The notes under the pieces were generated by a model. That model had not been told where the DNA came from. It was given only the letters and a program-made list of their open reading frames with translations, and did not search any database. The position numbers were made by a program, and so were the translations under genes. Positions 4,283 to 7,012 of a DNA stretch of 7,012 nucleotides are shown here, one piece after another. Every line of letters begins with the position of its first letter. Position 1 is the stretch's first letter. The stretch is from JBEKHT01 sp050012135. GTDB lineage: Bacteria; Chloroflexota; Anaerolineae; Anaerolineales; RBG-16-64-43. The stretch lies in contig JBEKHT010000102.1 in assembly GCA_050012135.1 (NCBI GenBank), positions 1 to 7,012 of the forward strand, written 5' to 3'.

Positions 4283-6376
4283 TCACCCGGTCGCAAACAC
4301 ATGGCGCCCGATGATCTGATCCTGGTATTCGGGGGCGAGCTCGCAGAAATACCCGCTCCAGCCCCACACACGGACAATCAGGTTCTTGTGAAGCTCCGGA
4401 TGAATCTTGGCATCTCGAAGGGTTTCGACGTTGACGCTGTTGAGCTGCAACTGCTGGCACCCCAGTTGGGCGAAGGCCCGAACCAGCAGAGCCACCTTGC
4501 GCACCGACTCGTCATCTCGGAAAACCGAGTCGGAGAGTTCCATGGTGATCGGGCCGCCGTTGCAGATTCGGCGGTAGTCCAGTTTGCTGTAGGAAAGAAG
4601 CAGGCTGAACGGGCCGCGGATTTGCACCCCCTGAGAGGGAGCCAGGTTGGCTCCGAAGGGTCGGCCCCGGCAACGCCCCTCTGCGGTTGCGCCCACCAGC
4701 GGCTCACGCATGCCCGGGTGTCCCTGCGCCAGCCAGAGGTAATACATCGCTGAGCCTGAACCTGGACGCAGGATTCCTTTTCGGCCGGTGGTTCCGTAGC
4801 TCTCGCAGGCGTCCGCCAGCAGCTGGAACAATCCGACCAGGAAGTGATCTGCCCGATCGTCATCATTTCCTGTCTTGGGCCCCTTTTCTGCCAGCTTCAC
4901 CCGCAAATCCTCGCAACCCTTGTAATCGGCATCCAGTGCCGCCAGGATTTCCGTCGGCTGGACGCTCCTCTCCCGGAACACGAACTCCTGGATGGCAGCC
5001 AGCGCATCAGCGGCGTTCGCCGAGCCGGCTCCGTGGATTCCGAAGTTGTTGTATTGCGCCCCTTCCGAGATGTCCCGTCCCTCCTCCAGGCAGTCTGTCA
5101 TCAGCACCGAATAGTAAGGGGCGGGCGGCAGAAGCAGGCGCTCATAGGCGCCGGCCAGATCGTTCACCTGCTGGGCTATATTCCCTTTCACCCGCTCGAG
5201 GAGCTGCGGCATATCCTCGCCGGCCGAGAGCCCACCCCGCAGGGCCTGGTCCACGGCGGCGGGAAAGGACACCGCCCCGATATTGACAACGTCCATTGCC
5301 TTGCCGGGGACCAGGAATTCCCAGCAGGCCGCGATGGCATAATCCCGGGCGTCTTCCAGACGGTAGCCGCACGCCACCAGGCCCGGGATCACGACGTCAT
5401 CATTGCAGTATTGAGGGAATCCCAGTCCCTTGCGCGTCAACTCCGTTGCCAACGTGAGCAGCTCGAGATCTGTGCTCGCGGAAATGCGCAGGTTAACCTT
5501 GGGATCGATCAAACACACATCCCGGGACACGCGCAGTGCCAGGGAGGTCAACGGGTTGACCGCGGGATTGCCCGCCCGATCCACGCCGCCCAGGGTGATG
5601 GTTTGCCCGTTATCCCCCTGCTGGACCCCGGGGTAGAGGTCACTGTCTTTGTTCAGCGAGATAAAGAATTCGGCCAGAAGATCGAAGGCCTCGTCCTCTT
5701 CCAGGCGTCCCTGCTCCAGGTCGGACTTCAGGTACGGCCACATGTACTGATCAAATCGACCCAGCCCCACATGGTAGTTGCCTCCCAGGCAGACCACGGC
5801 GTGCATCAGACGCAGGGATTGCAGGGCCTCGTGAAATGTGCTCGCCGGCTGGGCGGGGACGCGTGTGAGGATCTCGGAAATCTCCCCACGGCCCATGGCA
5901 CGGGCGGTCTCGGCGTAGCACGCCGCCAGCGCCAGGACGGCATCGATCGACTCGATGGCTCCCTCCAGGAAATCGACCGCCTGCGGCTCATCATGGCACC
6001 GAGCGCGGGAGGCCAGGGCGACTTTCCGCCGCCCCAGCAGGCCCTGTGAAAGGACCTTGCCCCAGTCGGCACAGATATTGCTGATCGGACCCAGTTCGTG
6101 CAACGTCCGTCCGATGGTAAGGCGTTCCCATTCGTCTTCCGAGTAGACCGCAGGGATCTCGGTAGGCAGCGAGCGGGTGAACACGATGCGCTCGTCGGGA
6201 GGAATCGCGACGACCTCTGCTTCGCACTGGCGGACGGTCAATCGCGCCACGCGCCTCGACCACGACAAATGCTCTGCTTCGCATTCCTCCAGGAGGCGGA
6301 CAGGTTCCTGCCGGCGAAGGGAGTGGTGTTCGCCATCACGCGCGCGCTGTTTCAGTCTTTCAATTCTCGGGTTCAT
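4283..6376 (-). CDS. Glycyl radical enzyme of unassigned substrate (pyruvate-formate-lyase-like fold)
   Basis: Oxygen-sensitive radical enzyme of 697 residues, shorter than the usual 780-850 of this superfamily. PFL-like landmarks appear in order: FHEALQSLRLMHAV (181-194), GRFDQYMWPYLKSDL (206-220), GQTITLGGVD (257-266) with NPLTSLALRV, PKVNLRISA (292-300), a G-x-G-x-P-x-x-x-N-D stretch (317-326), and APSQGVQIRGP (579-589). The active-site loop is AACWEF with thiyl-radical C351 and E353. The C-terminal radical loop is RVWGWSGYF with G672. The Cys-x-Glu pattern is shared by eliminases and decarboxylases such as choline lyase, glycerol dehydratase and hydroxyproline dehydratase, and rules out true pyruvate formate-lyase (Cys-Cys). 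Trp352, and Trp671/Trp673 around the glycine, differ from the motifs I know, so no substrate is assigned. The ATG overlaps the activase stop (ATGA, 6373-6376), with AAAGG 10 bases upstream. No targeting tail or shell-protein gene for a microcompartment is seen. Confidence 0.95.
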   Translation of the reverse strand: MNPRIERLKQRARDGEHHSLRRQEPVRLLEECEAEHLSWSRRVARLTVRQCEAEVVAIPPDERIVFTRSLPTEIPAVYSEDEWERLTIGRTLHELGPISNICADWGKVLSQGLLGRRKVALASRARCHDEPQAVDFLEGAIESIDAVLALAACYAETARAMGRGEISEILTRVPAQPASTFHEALQSLRLMHAVVCLGGNYHVGLGRFDQYMWPYLKSDLEQGRLEEDEAFDLLAEFFISLNKDSDLYPGVQQGDNGQTITLGGVDRAGNPAVNPLTSLALRVSRDVCLIDPKVNLRISASTDLELLTLATELTRKGLGFPQYCNDDVVIPGLVACGYRLEDARDYAIAACWEFLVPGKAMDVVNIGAVSFPAAVDQALRGGLSAGEDMPQLLERVKGNIAQQVNDLAGAYERLLLPPAPYYSVLMTDCLEEGRDISEGAQYNNFGIHGAGSANAADALAAIQEFVFRERSVQPTEILAALDADYKGCEDLRVKLAEKGPKTGNDDDRADHFLVGLFQLLADACESYGTTGRKGILRPGSGSAMYYLWLAQGHPGMREPLVGATAEGRCRGRPFGANLAPSQGVQIRGPFSLLLSYSKLDYRRICNGGPITMELSDSVFRDDESVRKVALLVRAFAQLGCQQLQLNSVNVETLRDAKIHPELHKNLIVRVWGWSGYFCELAPEYQDQIIGRHVFATG

Positions 6377-7012
6377 GCCAGACGCACCTTTACTCCAGCC
6401 TCGAGGAACACTCGCGTATTCACACGGACCGGCTGAGTTTCATCGTACTCGGGATGAAACTCCATTCCCGCCGCCCGGTACTTCGCTCCCGCCGCGCGGT
6501 TGTACGCAAGCAGATCGACCTGCATCAGCCCGGGCAGGTTCTTGATCACCTGGGCAATCCCAGCCAAGTTCTCATCCGTATCCGTCACCCCCGGCACAAG
6601 GGGTACGCGCACGACAAAGGGGACGCCGCTCCTGCTCAGCACCTGCAGATTTCTCAGAATGGGACCGTTGGAGCACCCCGTGTGGCGGATGTGGGCTCCT
6701 TCATCAATCAGTTTCAAGTCGTAATACACCATGTCGACGCGATCCAAAAGCAGGAGCAGATCACGTTCCGCACCGTAGCCCGAGGTGTCCAACAGCACAT
6801 GCAAATCCTCCAGCCGATCGATCACCTCCGCAACAAATCCGGCTTGCATCAGCGGCTCGCCCCCCGAAAAGGTAATCCCGCCCTGATTCGGGCGCAGGAT
6901 CACAGACTGACGATTCAGGATGTCGGCCAGCTCGCCAGCGGCATACTCAATCCCAACCAGGCGAGTCCCGGCCGGGCTTGTCATCGGCTGCGGGTCCCGC
7001 GATTGACCCTCC
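6373..7012 (-). CDS. Radical SAM glycyl-radical-enzyme activase, missing its N-terminus (runs off right edge)
   Basis: The last 212 residues of an activase that cleaves SAM to form the glycyl radical on the downstream enzyme. The frame continues past the ATG at 6984 to the edge as EGQSRDPQP. EGQ is the end of the WCSNPEGQ segment that follows the CxxxCxxC cluster motif in these proteins, so the ATG at 6984 is internal and the cluster cysteines lie outside the window. Visible motifs, numbered from that ATG: GGITFSGGEP (35-44, the SAM-binding GGE), LLDTSGYG (64-71), YYDLKLID (87-94), HTGCSNGPILRN (101-112) and RVPLVPGVTD (126-135). Only about 14 residues separate EGQ from the helix before the GGE motif, and no Cys cluster is there. 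The two-cluster ferredoxin insert common in activases of Cys-x-Glu enzymes is therefore absent. The stop overlaps the enzyme's start by 4 bases, so the pair is translationally coupled with the activase first. Confidence 0.94.
   Translation of the reverse strand, partial: EGQSRDPQPMTSPAGTRLVGIEYAAGELADILNRQSVILRPNQGGITFSGGEPLMQAGFVAEVIDRLEDLHVLLDTSGYGAERDLLLLLDRVDMVYYDLKLIDEGAHIRHTGCSNGPILRNLQVLSRSGVPFVVRVPLVPGVTDTDENLAGIAQVIKNLPGLMQVDLLAYNRAAGAKYRAAGMEFHPEYDETQPVRVNTRVFLEAGVKVRLA

Noticed and set aside
4844..6049. 401-codon open frame on the plus strand opposite the glycyl radical enzyme gene
   Set aside because: It is the antisense shadow of a gene with clear catalytic motifs; its translation is rich in Gln, His and Arg and has no recognisable domain.
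4283..6376. Naming the glycyl radical enzyme pyruvate formate-lyase
   Set aside because: Pyruvate formate-lyase needs adjacent Cys-Cys in the active-site loop; here the loop has Cys-Trp-Glu.
6373..6984. A complete 203-residue activase starting at ATG 6984
   Set aside because: The frame continues upstream to the edge with the conserved EGQ segment, and a protein starting at 6984 would lack the cluster-binding cysteines.
1..7012. CRISPR array, insertion sequence, tRNA or defence system
   Set aside because: No regularly spaced direct repeats, transposase motifs, tRNA-like T-arms or defence domains were seen.

Overview
The window is GC-rich bacterial DNA from what looks like an anaerobe. My best guess is Chloroflexota, class Anaerolineae. 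The guess rests on the style of the GerMN-type lipoprotein, the compact overlapping gene pairs and an oxygen-sensitive glycyl radical enzyme. This is inference: no rRNA or other phylogenetic marker is present.

Layout. At the left edge, on the minus strand, is the N-terminal 149 residues of a lipoprotein (1-447) with a Pro/Thr-rich spacer and the start of a GerMN-like domain. It is divergent from a plus-strand two-component pair (1147-2783): an OmpR/PhoB-type response regulator and a short membrane histidine kinase without a recognisable sensor domain, overlapping by ATGA. The roughly 700 bases between the divergent genes hold no convincing protein gene. Instead, nested and mutually compatible inverted repeats between about 587 and 969 can fold into a branched RNA-like structure. 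Most of the wobble pairs work only if the minus strand is the transcript.

From 2784 rightwards everything reads on the minus strand, in transcription order: a radical SAM glycyl-radical-enzyme activase (6373 to beyond the right edge), a 697-residue glycyl radical enzyme (4283-6376, ATGA overlap with the activase), and, after a 97-base gap containing a GC hairpin, a cyclopropane-fatty-acid synthase family methyltransferase (2866-4185). The kinase and synthase genes converge on a short gap with GC-rich hairpins that could stop transcription from both sides.

How it works together. The activase uses SAM and a [4Fe-4S] cluster to place a radical on Gly672 of the enzyme, which passes it to Cys351. 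The substrate is unknown: the active-site loop reads Cys-Trp-Glu, and the radical glycine sits between two tryptophans, unlike the motifs I know for characterised families. The synthase modifies membrane lipids and may be co-transcribed. The two-component pair may control something nearby, but nothing in the sequence proves its target. The best candidates for something undescribed are the structured intergenic element and the glycyl radical enzyme.
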